Shown in pieces: positions 1 to 10,775 of a stretch of DNA of 64,000 bases. Under the pieces are notes generated by a model. It saw nothing but the letters and a program-made list of their open reading frames with translations. It was not told the DNA's origin and did no database searches. Position numbers and translations under genes: made by a program. Every line of letters begins with the position of its first letter. Within the stretch, counting starts at the first letter, position 1. Origin of the DNA: Nipponacmea schrenckii (taxonomy: Eukaryota > Mollusca > Gastropoda > Lottiidae); contig CM060203.1 of NCBI GenBank assembly GCA_030562195.1, positions 10,306,208-10,370,207 on the forward strand. Direction: 5' to 3'.

Positions 1-105
1 TAATAAAATAACTCACCCAGAACAACAGTACTGATACAACTTTGAATTTAAATTTGTCAACTCAGCACATTCGGTGATAGACTTTAAGTCGTTTGAAAGG
101 ATATT

Positions 106-136
106 ATTGCGTGGCAAATAAATTGCGTGGCAAATA
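106..136. repeat. tandem 16-bp duplication
   Basis: ATTGCGTGGCAAATA occurs at 106-120 and again at 122-136. It lies just outside the palindrome and poly-T tract that start the repeat-rich left end. Confidence 0.7.
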
Positions 137-178
137 AAATTTGTCACGCTTTGTTTTCGTTCGGATTATTTTTTTTTT

Positions 179-203
179 GCAGTGCGTTCATCGAACGCAC
201 TGC
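179..203. repeat. 25-bp palindrome with the arm GCAGTGCGTTC
   Basis: GCAGTGCGTTC, spacer ATC, then GAACGCACTGC: perfect 11-base arms. GAACGCACTGC recurs at 2361-2371, close to the end of the first poly-T-headed element. The motif therefore probably marks element ends. Confidence 0.7.
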
Positions 204-218
204 TTTGTTTTCGAAATG

Positions 219-2398
219 TTTTTTTTTTTTTTTTTTTTTTTTTTCGAATTCTTCCCAGAGCGCCCAGCCAAAACTACATATGCTATGAATTCACTCTTTC
301 CATTTTCTTGTCGTACTCGTGAAAGTAATGTTAATGAATGTTATTTGATGCATTTTTTTTTAACAGGAAATGACGTAGCGCATTCCAAAGTTTTTCTTTC
401 TTTTTCAATTTGCGGCTTTATTTTTGATCCAATGTTGATCGTTCTTTTTTAGATAACTACATTGAACTTAGTTCTAAAAGATAGCAATTTGAGAATTAAA
501 CATTTCCCAACTTTGTCGCTGACTTTTTGAATTTTGAATTTTTAGCATTTTTTTACTTCTACAGTTTTCTTTCGATCGACTTGAAAACTTACAGATATAA
601 AGACATTTTGATTGCGAACCAAAATTAATTTTCAAAATTTCGATATCACTTCCGGTTTTGAAGTTATTTGCTTTTAAAGTTGAATTTTGCACTTCCGAAA
701 TATAGAAGATATTTAAAAAATTTATTTTGCAATTAGCTACAATTGTCTATTAAATGATGCTAAATTTAAAAAATCCGAACCGGAAGTAACGGATCAGCCG
801 CCATGTTGATATGACTAACTTTTGTAAAACTCAAAATGGGGCCTCAGGGTTAAATCTAATTTCCATAATTTTAAATCTTCTAAAAACATTCAACGATTGC
901 GCAAAAAAGTATGGGAAGGGATTTTTGAATTTCGCTTTTGCTTTTCTTTTATTTCCGGTTGAAATTTTCCAGTAATTGTCAAAAATTTAAAAGGTCATAT
1001 TTCGCGATCTTGACCTTCGGTGACCTTTTGACCTGAACAAAAGTTATTGCCCTTGATTATATCTACCCAATGGTATGTTCACTTTTGTTGTCCGATGTTT
1101 ACTTCCGGTTTTGCAGCCTATTGAAAATCACGAATTTTAACTTTAAAGAGCTCTATCACGTGATCTAATTTACATAGGACAGAATTTCTTACATATTCCT
1201 TTTACGCTTAATGTCATCTTCCCATTAATATATCAAACTTGGTATTTTAGTCAAAATTGCGCGTTTAAAAATTTCAAAATTTTGTAATTTTTTCTATACT
1301 AACTGTGCGTGTTTTTCTTTAAATCGAAATAGGGTCTCGGAGGATAATTCGATTTGTGTTATTTTGATGTATATAGAATCTATAACCGATTGCCGAAATA
1401 TATATGGAAACCGATTTTTGAATTTTGATTTTGATTTTGATTTTTTAACGATTAAAATTTTTAAAAACTTTGAAGGGTCGTATATTGTGACGTTGACCTT
1501 TGACGAATTTTTGACCTGTACAAATATAATAGCTCTCGAGAAGTTCTATCCAATGATATATAAAGCTTTATTGTAAGATGTATACTTTTATCGCCATTTG
1601 AAAATTGCGAATTTTCCCTATAAAACAATCTGTTTAATGTGCTGCATTTGGGCGACCTACAAGATATAAGTTTCAGCGATCTGAAATTATTTTTTAGTTT
1701 AATCGTTCTACATCCAGTTAAAATGATTCAAAGTTGTTATATATGTTTTTCCTGTTGTGGGTGATGTAGATATTGAATATTTGGAACGAAATTAGAATTT
1801 TAAATTTTATCTCTTGTAATTATGCAACAATAATATACAGTTGACTGGAATAATGGTCTAAGGGACGAAACTCTATTCAATATAAATTTTAGGCCGCGCT
1901 ATTTATGTGGTGTCTCAATGTTATACCCTGGCGACTTAAGACAACTTGAACCATTAGTGACCTTTCGATTTGTATATAGCTTCGACATTGTCTATCCAAT
2001 GCTATATATATATTTTTTGTACGATATCTACTTTTGGTTTCATCGCCATCTGAAAATTTAATATATAAAACAATCTACATTGCATAGGGTATTATTCTCT
2101 ACGTTTGGGCGATTTACAAATATGAGTTTCGGCGATCCGGGTATCTTTTTTAGATTAAACGACCCTCTATCCATTTTTTATTATGATTTTAACTTATTAT
2201 CTATCTTAATTGATGATGAGGGCTAAGGATGGGAAGGGGAAAGGGGGAAAAGGGGGGTATGGGAGCGTTTGTTATGAAATCAAAATCCATTTCTGATGCA
2301 CCTTTTTTTTATTTTAATAAACCCTTTTTGTCTTTTGCTTAACGAACGAATCCTTGGATGGAACGCACTGCTTCAGTGCCGTTAGGCGTACGGCTCTA
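219..2398 (-). mobile_element. poly-T-headed dispersed element, first copy (poly-A on minus strand)
   Basis: A run of 26 T (219-244) is followed by CTTCCCAGAGCGCCCAGCC. Inside are repeated blocks with ACTTCCGGTTTTG, strings of TGACCTT and GGGCGA-TTACAA phrases near 1660 and 2110. Two internal blocks, about 1475-1700 and 1950-2160, are diverged copies of one another. The body ends near a second GAACGCACTGC (2361-2371). On the minus strand the T run would be a poly-A tail, as in a retroposed element. No protein remnant is visible and the exact borders are inferred. Confidence 0.45.
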
Positions 2399-2399
2399 G

Positions 2400-3430
2400 T
2401 TTTTTTTTTTTTTTTTTTTTTTTGGGAAGCTCGCTAGCCCAAACGGAAAAAGATAGACTATTTCTGTTTTCACCAATGGTTTTTATGTGGGCTGGAATCA
2501 AAAATGAATATCTAACATGAAATTTTCGCTAAACCGAAAGTGGCTAATTGCATAATATGCAAATAAGATTTCAAGCTAGCTCGGGCCCTAATAGTCGCAT
2601 CGGTCTGAAATTTACAGGATATAGATAGATAGGCAGCGCAATTAAAACTACATCATCAAAATTTTTTGATCACTTCCGGTTTGGGCGTGGGGACTTCCGG
2701 TTTTTTCGTCTCATGTCGGGCGACCCTGCTTCCGATGTAATTCAAGATTCTAAACAAAATCAGTATATTTTAGCTATACTAAATGATTTTAATCCCCTGA
2801 GATGAAGAAAAATTAAATTGAATGTTGCGCATGCTCAGTTTTCAAAAATGGCAAATTTTCTTAAAAATTTAATAAGTCCGCCAATTATTAACCGATTTTT
2901 ATGATTTTGGTGTTTATCGAAACCTTGATACTTTATCTAAAAAATGTTGGGAACAGAATTTTGATTTTCGAATTTGAATTTTTTTTATGCCCGTTCGAAT
3001 TTTTCGAAAATTTAAAACTCTATATCTCGTGACCTTGACCTTAAATGACCTTGACATTTGAGATGTAGAATGTCCTTGACCTCAGCTGTCTATAGATGTG
3101 CTGATATTGCATGACAAATATTAACTTCCGGTTTTATAGCCCATCGAAATCTGACTATTTTGCAATTTTGGATGGTTATGTTACACTTTCGGGCTCTAAT
3201 GTTCGGATCGATCTGAAATTTACAGGATATAGATAGATACGCAACACAATTAAAAATATATCATCAAAATTTTTTGATCACTTCCGGTTTGGGCGTGGGG
3301 ACTTCCGTTTTTTTTTTATCTCATTTCAGGCGACCCTACATCCCGTGTAATTCAAGAATGTAAGCAAAAACAGTACATTAGCTATACAAAATAATTTGCA
3401 TCCCTCGAGAAGAAAAAAATTCCAATTGCT
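2400..3430 (-). mobile_element. poly-T-headed dispersed element, second copy
   Basis: A run of 24 T (2400-2423) followed by GGGAAGCTCGCTAGCCCAAA resembles the head of the first copy at 219. The body holds two same-direction diverged copies of a block, 2590-2800 and 3190-3430. Both carry CTGAAATTTACAGGATATAG and the paired CACTTCCGGTTTGGGCGTGG. A TGACCTTGACCTTAAATGACC cluster lies between them (3030-3060). No ORF survives. Confidence 0.45.
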
Positions 3431-3437
3431 AATAAAA

Positions 3438-3443
3438 TTTATT
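3438..3443 (-). terminator. possible poly(A) signal AATAAA for the SLC16-like gene
   Basis: AATAAA on the minus strand lies about 365 bases past the stop codon at 3808. The surrounding DNA is AT-rich repeat sequence, so a chance match is quite possible, and the signal only applies if exon 4 is the terminal exon. Confidence 0.25.
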
Positions 3444-3807
3444 TATTTTTTTTGTAAAATTTTTGCATACAAATTCAAAAAATATCTCTTTATAAAGCTG
3501 TGAATTAGCAAATTATCACATAGCTTGAATTTTTTTTATGTTAATTACAACCAAAGTTACAAAATAATGTTTAAATTTGAATATAGAGAGTTTAAATTTC
3601 ATGACAAATTGACATCTTACTACCTACTTAAATTTTAGTTTGGAATTTATGTAAATATCCTACCGAAATCTTAGACATGTACAAAAATCTAATAAGGAAC
3701 TGATAGTAGAAACTTATAGTAGAAAAAATTGCCTATATAGCGGAAAGTTTACGCTTACAATTGTAGGCTGAAAAGTACCGGAATTGAAAGCTAGCAGGTT
3801 AGAAGTT

Positions 3808-6800
3808 TCAAAATGTTCGAAATCCATGGGATAACGCACAGTTGCCACACTCGGAGCTGTTCACAGTTCTAGTTTGTTTTTGATATGGAAAGATAAACCT
3901 ACCAGCGAAAACAAATGCTAAATAGAAGTCATTATATTCTACTACAACCATTTCTACAAAATATAAATACAATGATGGATAATATTAAATACTTTAACAT
4001 TTTCATCGTCTCACACACAGTAGAAATATGAAACTGTATCAATGACATATGACACCTTTGAGAATAATAAGGTTGTGCGAAACCTGAAAAGCAAAATGAA
4101 ACACAAAAGGATTTAGTAACACTCCAGTTAGCGAAATCACCATGCACATGGAAAAAAAAGAATGGCGATGGCCATCGTAATACGCCAACATTTAATATGA
4201 CAGCCAGATTGTCCGGGAGGTTGACAAGAATATCGGTAAATGAAAGATTTTTCTTGATTTCTAATTAAAGTTCATCCATGGGTGATAAGGAACACTCAAA
4301 ATAAATTTCATCAAAATCCATCAAGGAAACAAGCTCTCTTTCGTGTCAAAAAAGTATCCAAGAACAAGGACATATATAAATATACTCATATTAAATATAC
4401 TTCGATTCGTCTGATTTTCAATAGGGTTCATACACACTCACACCCAGTTTCGTCAAAATCCATCAAAAATAGCGATGGCCATCATAATACTCCCATATTT
4501 ATAATGGCAGCTAATTTGTCCAGGAGGATGACAAGAATTATCGGTAAATGAAAGATTTTTCTTGATTTTTAATTAAAGTTCATCTTTGGTTGATTAGGTA
4601 CACTCACAGTAAATTTCATCAAAATCCATCAAAAAAAAAAAAAAAAAACAGCTCTCTATCGTTTCCACAAAGTATCCAAGACCAAGGGGAATAACTCAGA
4701 AAATATATTACGATTAGTCTGATTTTTAATAAGGTTCATCCTTGGGTGATGACAAAGACACACACCAAGTGCTGTCAAAATCCATCAGGAAACGAGCTTT
4801 CTATCGTGTCCACAACAATTGTGGACCGACGGACAGACAGGCAGACAAACGTGACGACTAGATACACCAACATTAATGTGTGGGCGTATAAAAAGTGTTA
4901 TTTGTTGGAGCCTCTGGGTAATCTTATTACGAATAATCAATACGTCAATGAAAATTAGATCGTTAGCCTAGGAATAACCAATCACAGAATAAACATGTTG
5001 AAAAAAGTTGCATAATGTACAAGTGTAGATGTAGAAGAACTGAAAGGGTAAATAATGTAATGCGCCATGAAAATGTAATAACAAGTGATAAACGATATGT
5101 ACAATCCATCTGTTGACAAAATAAAAGTTCACTAGCTACTATGTATCATTCAAAATAGAAATTCATACTTTACCTGCTAATGGTGGACCAGTAAAATAAC
5201 CTACACCACAAAATATCATCCCTATACCTAAAGCGTCTGGTAGTTTACCAATTCCTACAGTCTCAACTAGAATAGTATAATGTAAAACCCAACAAGCACC
5301 AGTATAAAATCCAAACAAGGACGTGAAAAAAAGTTTACTAGGTAAACTTGTCATGTACTTAACAAAATATGTAATAATACCCATAGTTCCAAACGTTCCA
5401 CTATAAATGACGGCAGAGTTCACTTGTTGTGTCAAAAACCCCAGCAATACTCTTGCGAGAACACCTGTCACGCCTGCTATGGATAAAATGAAAGCAGCTT
5501 CCATCGAAGATGATCCTAGATGTCGGAAATAATCTGGTAGAAAGAGGTATATAATTGATTGCCCAATATTAAAAGCCATAGAACTGATCAAAAACAAGCA
5601 AAATTTTGTAGATTTAAATAATGCACACAGTCTTGTGAAACAGGGCAATTCCGGTTTTAAAATAATTTTTTTAACATGTTCCGAACTTTTAGAACAACAG
5701 AACAGTCTTCGCTTCGACACATTCTCAAACTCCGTCGGTCTCATCAGAGCACCACAGACAGTCGATTGGAATCCTAAAGCACCAAGGAGAAGAAATGCAC
5801 CGTTTAATCCATATGTATCGACAAAGAATTGGCTTATAGGAGGGAAAACAAAGGTACAAAGTCCACAACCACATAAAGCTATCCCCGACGCCATACTAGC
5901 TTTGTGTTTAAAATAATAACCTAAGGTAACCATGGAACCTGTGTAGCAGATAGCTTGGCCTGTTCCTAAAATACAAGAATTTGTTCATATAGAGGAGTGA
6001 TCTAATGTTATATTGTGGTAACGATGTTTGCTACATTAAAATCAAAATCATTATCTTGATAGAGTAGTAGCATTTGTTCAATGCATTTTTAGGTCGAAAA
6101 TTATTATATCAAAGAATTAAACGTAGTCCGAATATCATATTTGAGGCCTGACATTGTTCCTATGACAACAGAAGGTTATATTTTGTCTAGGTCAAATGCA
6201 ACATATCAATACAACGTTATCTATTTCATATCTTATTTATATAATAATTAAAAAGAACATTGATGTAAACTGAAATTTGTAAATGCAAACGATACCCATA
6301 AGGAAAATTCAGATTTCTTATTCCTCAATTTAATATTTGCTTCAGAATCAACAATACCATTGTGAAAGATTGAAAATATATCTTACCCCCAATAAGACTG
6401 TAAGTTAAAAAGAGGTATCTTATATCTGTTACAATACTGCTTAGTGCAAAACCAATTAAAGTTACGACACCACTCACCATAACACAGATACGCACATTAA
6501 ACATATTGATCAATATCGTACCCATAAAACCTGAAACAAGATCAAGAATAAGTGATATTGCTTACAAGTCATTGAAAATATCAAATGATAAAGTTAATAA
6601 CTTGTAATTGGATTGAGCCGAATTTAATGTTTCGGAAATAAACACATTTATGCAAACGCCGATAGTTCATACTCCCAAAGGTTACAAAGCGCTATTCAAA
6701 TCGAAGCATATAATTTTCTAAAACATAAAAATAAGAAGGCTAATATTTATCATCACAATATTATGTCGCCATATTTTTTTTTATTATTTCTGTTGAATGT

Positions 6801-7141
6801 GAACCCTTCAACATTGTTTGGCATTTCAGACAAATTATATGGCAAACAACTCTTTTCAATTACACGAATTCACTTAATTCAATGAAGTGAACTGGTAAAA
6901 TAATTTAACTTATTTGACGTTGAAACATTCGCTACTTTGGTTTAGAAGACTTACCAGAAAGAGCAAACATGCTGGAAAATAATGAACCCAACCATGATAT
7001 GGTCTGAACATCTTCATCAACATAAGTATCTAACAGTGCAATATGGATGACACCGACAGAATAGTTCAACGAGGAATTAAAGAACAAGGAAAAGAAGGAA
7101 GCTGACAGAACAATCCAAGCGAATGGTTTGATTTCGTCCAT
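3808..7141 (-). CDS. SLC16 monocarboxylate transporter-like protein, 4 exons seen
   Basis: Exons on the minus strand are 7141-6955, 6530-6387, 5965-5174 and 3953-3808, with GT donors and AG acceptors; all three introns are phase 1. As drawn the protein is 422 residues, within the usual MCT range. Members are 12-helix major-facilitator carriers of monocarboxylates or related small solutes in the plasma membrane. Visible marks: a weakened first-helix motif PFAWIVLSASF (residues 6-16), YYFKHKASMASGIALCGCG opening helix 5 (127-145), a polar central loop (about 185-229) and SIAGVTGVLARVLLGFL in helix 8, keeping the family Arg (282). Exon 4 is the weak part: after GPPLA it reads YNDFYLAFVFAG at the spacing expected for the family, but Glu replaces the usual Gly at the junction and the tail after FAG is not membrane-like. 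A GTAGGT donor after 3903 suggests a further, unlocated exon. Substrate cannot be told. Gene identity is very likely; the C-terminus is uncertain. Confidence 0.88.
4165..4893 (-). mobile_element. tandem repeat element ending in GTGGGCGTATAAAA (SLC16-like intron 3)
   Basis: Two units of about 307 bp start at 4165 and 4472 (both GCGATGGCC). Each is built of two ~155-bp halves sharing 'gttcat...gtcaaaatccatca' (4271, 4427, 4578 and 4735). The right end carries GGACCGACGGACAGACAGG and then GTGGGCGTATAAAA (4880-4893). This is the reverse of the TTTTTATGCGCCCAC start of the element at 11254, so the two are relatives in opposite orientation. A poly-A expansion at 4629-4648 is internal to the second unit. 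Confidence 0.65.
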
Positions 7142-7155
7142 GATTAACCATTAAA
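7142..7155 (-). other. 5' UTR part of the SLC16-like first coding exon, with upstream acceptor
   Basis: Just upstream of the start codon (ATG at 7141-7139) the minus strand reads TTTTATTTCAG and then 14 untranslated bases. This is a good acceptor, so at least one noncoding exon probably lies further upstream, at higher coordinates. I could not place it. A GC-richer patch at 7830-8000 is a possible location for the promoter or leader exon. Confidence 0.5.
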
Positions 7156-10100
7156 CTGAAATAAAATATAAATTAAAGAAAACATAATATAATATTATTT
7201 GATGATAATTAAAAGCTTCATTCATTCAATTTGAAATTTGTTGTGATATTTCATTTGCGCTTATAGACGATTTACTAGATTTTACGAGGTGATTATTTAT
7301 CAGAGGATCCCTTACTTTTGATAGTCGCATAGACACTAGTGAAAGACCCTTGAATAGGTTCCGTCACTTAAGAGACTAAACACATCGAACGCAACAGGAA
7401 TCAACTTTGTTTGTTTATTTTTTGTTACCTACAGATGCCTTCAAATTACAACCATTTGGCTTTGCTTCTGTATCATATCTGTTGATGGTAATTTTCCTCT
7501 CAAAATATGTTCAGTAGACTACTTATATAAATCAGTATAGAAGATGAGGAAGACATCGGTATTCGCAAAAACACAGGTCAAACGAAATTCAAACAATTGG
7601 AAAGCAACTCACACAAATCTTCGTTCATATACGTTTAGTTCGAAAACGATGTGGTAAACATAAACTGTGATCAGATGAATTTTCTCGTGCTATAAATACC
7701 AATTAGGTGTGAATAAAATGACTGGCGTGTCATATAACCATGCTGTACTAAAAATAAAATTTCAGAATTAGAAAATAAAAGTTACCCTGGTTATTCTATA
7801 GTACATATTTTTTATGTGTTGATAATAAGTGACGTCTCTCAGAGACGAGGACCCAAAGGCCCGAGTTTCCTCTAGGCCTGACTGCTAGGACACCCGTCCA
7901 CGGATTTCAGTTGTTCTGAGGTGAATAATGAGCATTGAGAGGTTTAAATTTCGCTTCACAAGACCTTTCACAGGCCTGAAGTCGTGCCCACTCCCCCCCA
8001 CCCTTCCCATAAATAAACTAAAAGATAGTTGCACACAAACAAAACCAAACCAATATGGCTTCGTATGTGAAATAAAAGCATGTACTTAGTCTCACACCAT
8101 ATAGCAATCACTCAAGAGATTGTAATTTTTGTGTAAATCCATTGTCCGTGTCTTGAGTGGGATTGTAAAAAGGTTTTCTTATTTGTTCATGTGTATCGGG
8201 GACACTGATTAATTTGCAATATTCTCAACGAAAATATACAGACTAGATTAAATATATGTTAATAAAAAGAGAGAAATTTACGATACTTGCTGATGCAGAT
8301 TGGGTTAACTCGAGGACAATCGTATCGATTGTCGTTATACAATTACATACTAGATATGTAATATTCTTGTTCATCAATAAAGAGAAGTACGAAGTACAAA
8401 CTGTTTTACGAAGACAAAATCCACACACTTATCACATTACCTCCATTTACATAATCAACAAGTTATATACTCAGTCCACAACACATCATACAATAACTGA
8501 TCTATAGCCAGGAGTATATACTGTAGCTGTGTAGATATAATCTTAAGATGAAGTAACTGTATTTATCACCATGACCCATTTCTAATTGAATAAAGCACAG
8601 ATTATTGCCTTAAATATGTCACTGCCAAAGCGTTTAGCCTTACGTATCACTGCAAAATCCTCTGCAAAGCACATTGACTTCACTGTGATAACGTACATTT
8701 GAGGATGGTGTATAAAGACAAATTCTGATTAAGCTTTTACTGAAATTAAATATCATTTCATGCACGTAAGAATCTGCAATAAGTTATGAAGTGTTTAGAA
8801 ACATACACCAATTGCATGAACATTTACAGTTTTCATAACTTTGTCTGAACGCACTATTTGTTAAGTTAAAACCTATTTAATATTATAATGTATACAAAAT
8901 CACGTCAATTCTGGAATCAGCTGTTTGTATATTCCCTTGGCTATAAGCTCTAACAAACTTATCAAATCTACTAGGCTTTAATTTCTCCGTCGAGGCATTA
9001 ACTAAAAGAATATTTATGTGATATATAATTAAGATTGTTACTTGTATTAGAAGTTCAGCCATAGAGTGCAAGCATAGCACATAGTTTTGTGCAAATATTA
9101 TTACTGTTCATTACACCATTGAAGATCAAAGTTAAGTCATAACATATAAAATATACTAATTTATTATGAATTCTGTATGGTACGTTAAATAGTTGGCGAA
9201 TGCATTTACTCCAAGAACAATGAACATTTGCTTTTTTGACATAAATCCCACAACTGGCTACAGTAGAGGGGCATAAAAGGGTTTTGAGCGATATTTTGTG
9301 TTTGAATAAGCATGCTTTATTGAATTTAGTAATAAACTTATTAATACATTCATTCATTTGTATGCCTTTACAACTAGTGTAAATATAATTATCCAAGTGG
9401 GATTCTGACGATACAATTAATATCATTTTACCATTCAATATAACTTCTTAATATCAACTGATCTATTATATTATCTAATTAATGTAGCAAGCAATGTTAT
9501 TGCTCTTTAATCTTAGGCATCTAAACACTATTTAGCATTTTTGACTACTTTTTGGTCTGATTTAGAATTTTATGTCTGAAATTGCTCTTTCTTTTAGATT
9601 TTGTTAGATAACGAGAGATTTTGTAAGCAGAAGGATATTTCTTATAAGCCGATATTGATCTGACTGATTTCTGGAAAAGTAATAGAAGGTTAAATTTCGT
9701 GATTCTATGTAGACAATTTCGATCACGTCCCTCTCTCTTCACATGTACAGAGTAAATCGTACTATAAAAACGATTGTAACTTGGTTATAGCTCAGCTAGA
9801 CTCCTTAGTCTGTATTTAGTCGGTGTACACAATGTTATTGGCCAAAATATCTGTAAAGGAAACTGTAAAGAATTGTAGCCTTTAGAGTGAGCACGGGTTG
9901 CACAGAATAACTAATAAGAGCGAAGCGTCAAGTCGGACACGATATTTCGTTGAAAAATTATCCGATCATCAAAAAAATCAGGGATCATCTTCATAATGAC
10001 ATAGACACAAAATAAAAATAATCTATTTCTAATATGAATATAACGTATGCAATGTATAACATAATTTGTATATTCAATCTCATTGTATCCATCCATTTAA

Positions 10101-10730
10101 TTGACATATTGTTAACAGAATAATGTAGTTTTATTATCAACAAGGTATTCACAAAATGAAATCATATGATTGACCTAATTTGACATTGTTATCACAACTT
10201 CGCCCATAATAGTTGGCGTTTATAATGTAAGTACAATTGAAGTTTTCGAATACAAATTATTTTCTTTCTAAAGATAATGTCCTTTCCGCGAGGTAAATCA
10301 TTATAAACTCATAATTGATGTTTACCTTAAGTACTATTATGATATTAAGTCTAAATTCAGTATAATTTTATGCAAAACAATAATTGTATCAACGTATACT
10401 ATTTGAAACAGGATACAATACTTCAATATTCTGTCATTATCACGGGAAATAAAGGAATGTTTTGTCGTCAATATTGTAATACAATACAATTTGGTTGTAA
10501 GCTCGAGGGACTTCAAATATCAATTCACATTCTAATATTGTAATCTCAAAAAAAAAAAAAAAAAAAATATCACGACACCTATAGCTCCTCTTTTCACCTA
10601 AATATACATGTTAACAATAAATACAACGCATCGATCGAACGCTTACACCCCCTTTTTTTACAGGACCGACTACATTCAATATTATCAGATGCGAGGATGT
10701 GAAGTATCCTGAAGTATTTAGTTCATTCAT
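7156..10730. other. intergenic region between the two divergent genes
   Basis: No supportable exon. A GC-richer patch lies at 7830-8000 and contains the short palindrome GTCTCTCAGAGAC. A TATAAATA followed by CCAATTAGG occurs near 7690-7708. A run of about 19 A residues at 10549-10567 may be the tail of an old retroposed insertion. The rest is AT-rich DNA with only short chance ORFs. Confidence 0.6.
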
Positions 10731-10770
10731 TTATATAATGCATAAGAAACATTGTTTGGTTATTTCAGTT
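10731..10770 (+). promoter_or_regulatory. TATA-like box and initiator, or a leader-exon acceptor, before CPVL
   Basis: TTATATAATG (10731-10740) lies about 35 bases before TTTCAGTTTC, which contains an initiator-like TCAGTT (10765-10770). Transcription starting there would leave a leader of under ten bases before the ATG at 10776. The same TTGTTTGGTTATTTCAG is also a good splice acceptor, so the alternative is an unseen upstream noncoding exon. The sequence alone cannot decide. In either case the in-frame ATG at 10752 would lie outside the mature mRNA, so I start the protein at 10776. Confidence 0.4.
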
Positions 10771-10775
10771 TCGTC

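Noticed and set aside
3932..4147. Minus-strand 71-codon ORF with a good acceptor (about 4085) as the last exon of the SLC16-like gene
   Set aside because: It joins in frame but its product has none of the helix 11-12 pattern. The exon starting at 3953 in another frame matches the family spacing better.
5635..5916. 93-codon plus-strand ORF
   Set aside because: Antisense shadow of the large SLC16-like exon 3.
8256..8507. LADADW in a plus-strand ORF recalling copia RNase H
   Set aside because: Only six residues agree and nothing around them fits; chance.
10752..10775. Upstream in-frame ATG for CPVL at 10752
   Set aside because: It lies before the TTTCAG that is either the acceptor or the transcription start, so it is probably not in the mRNA. 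The signal peptide fits the ATG at 10776.
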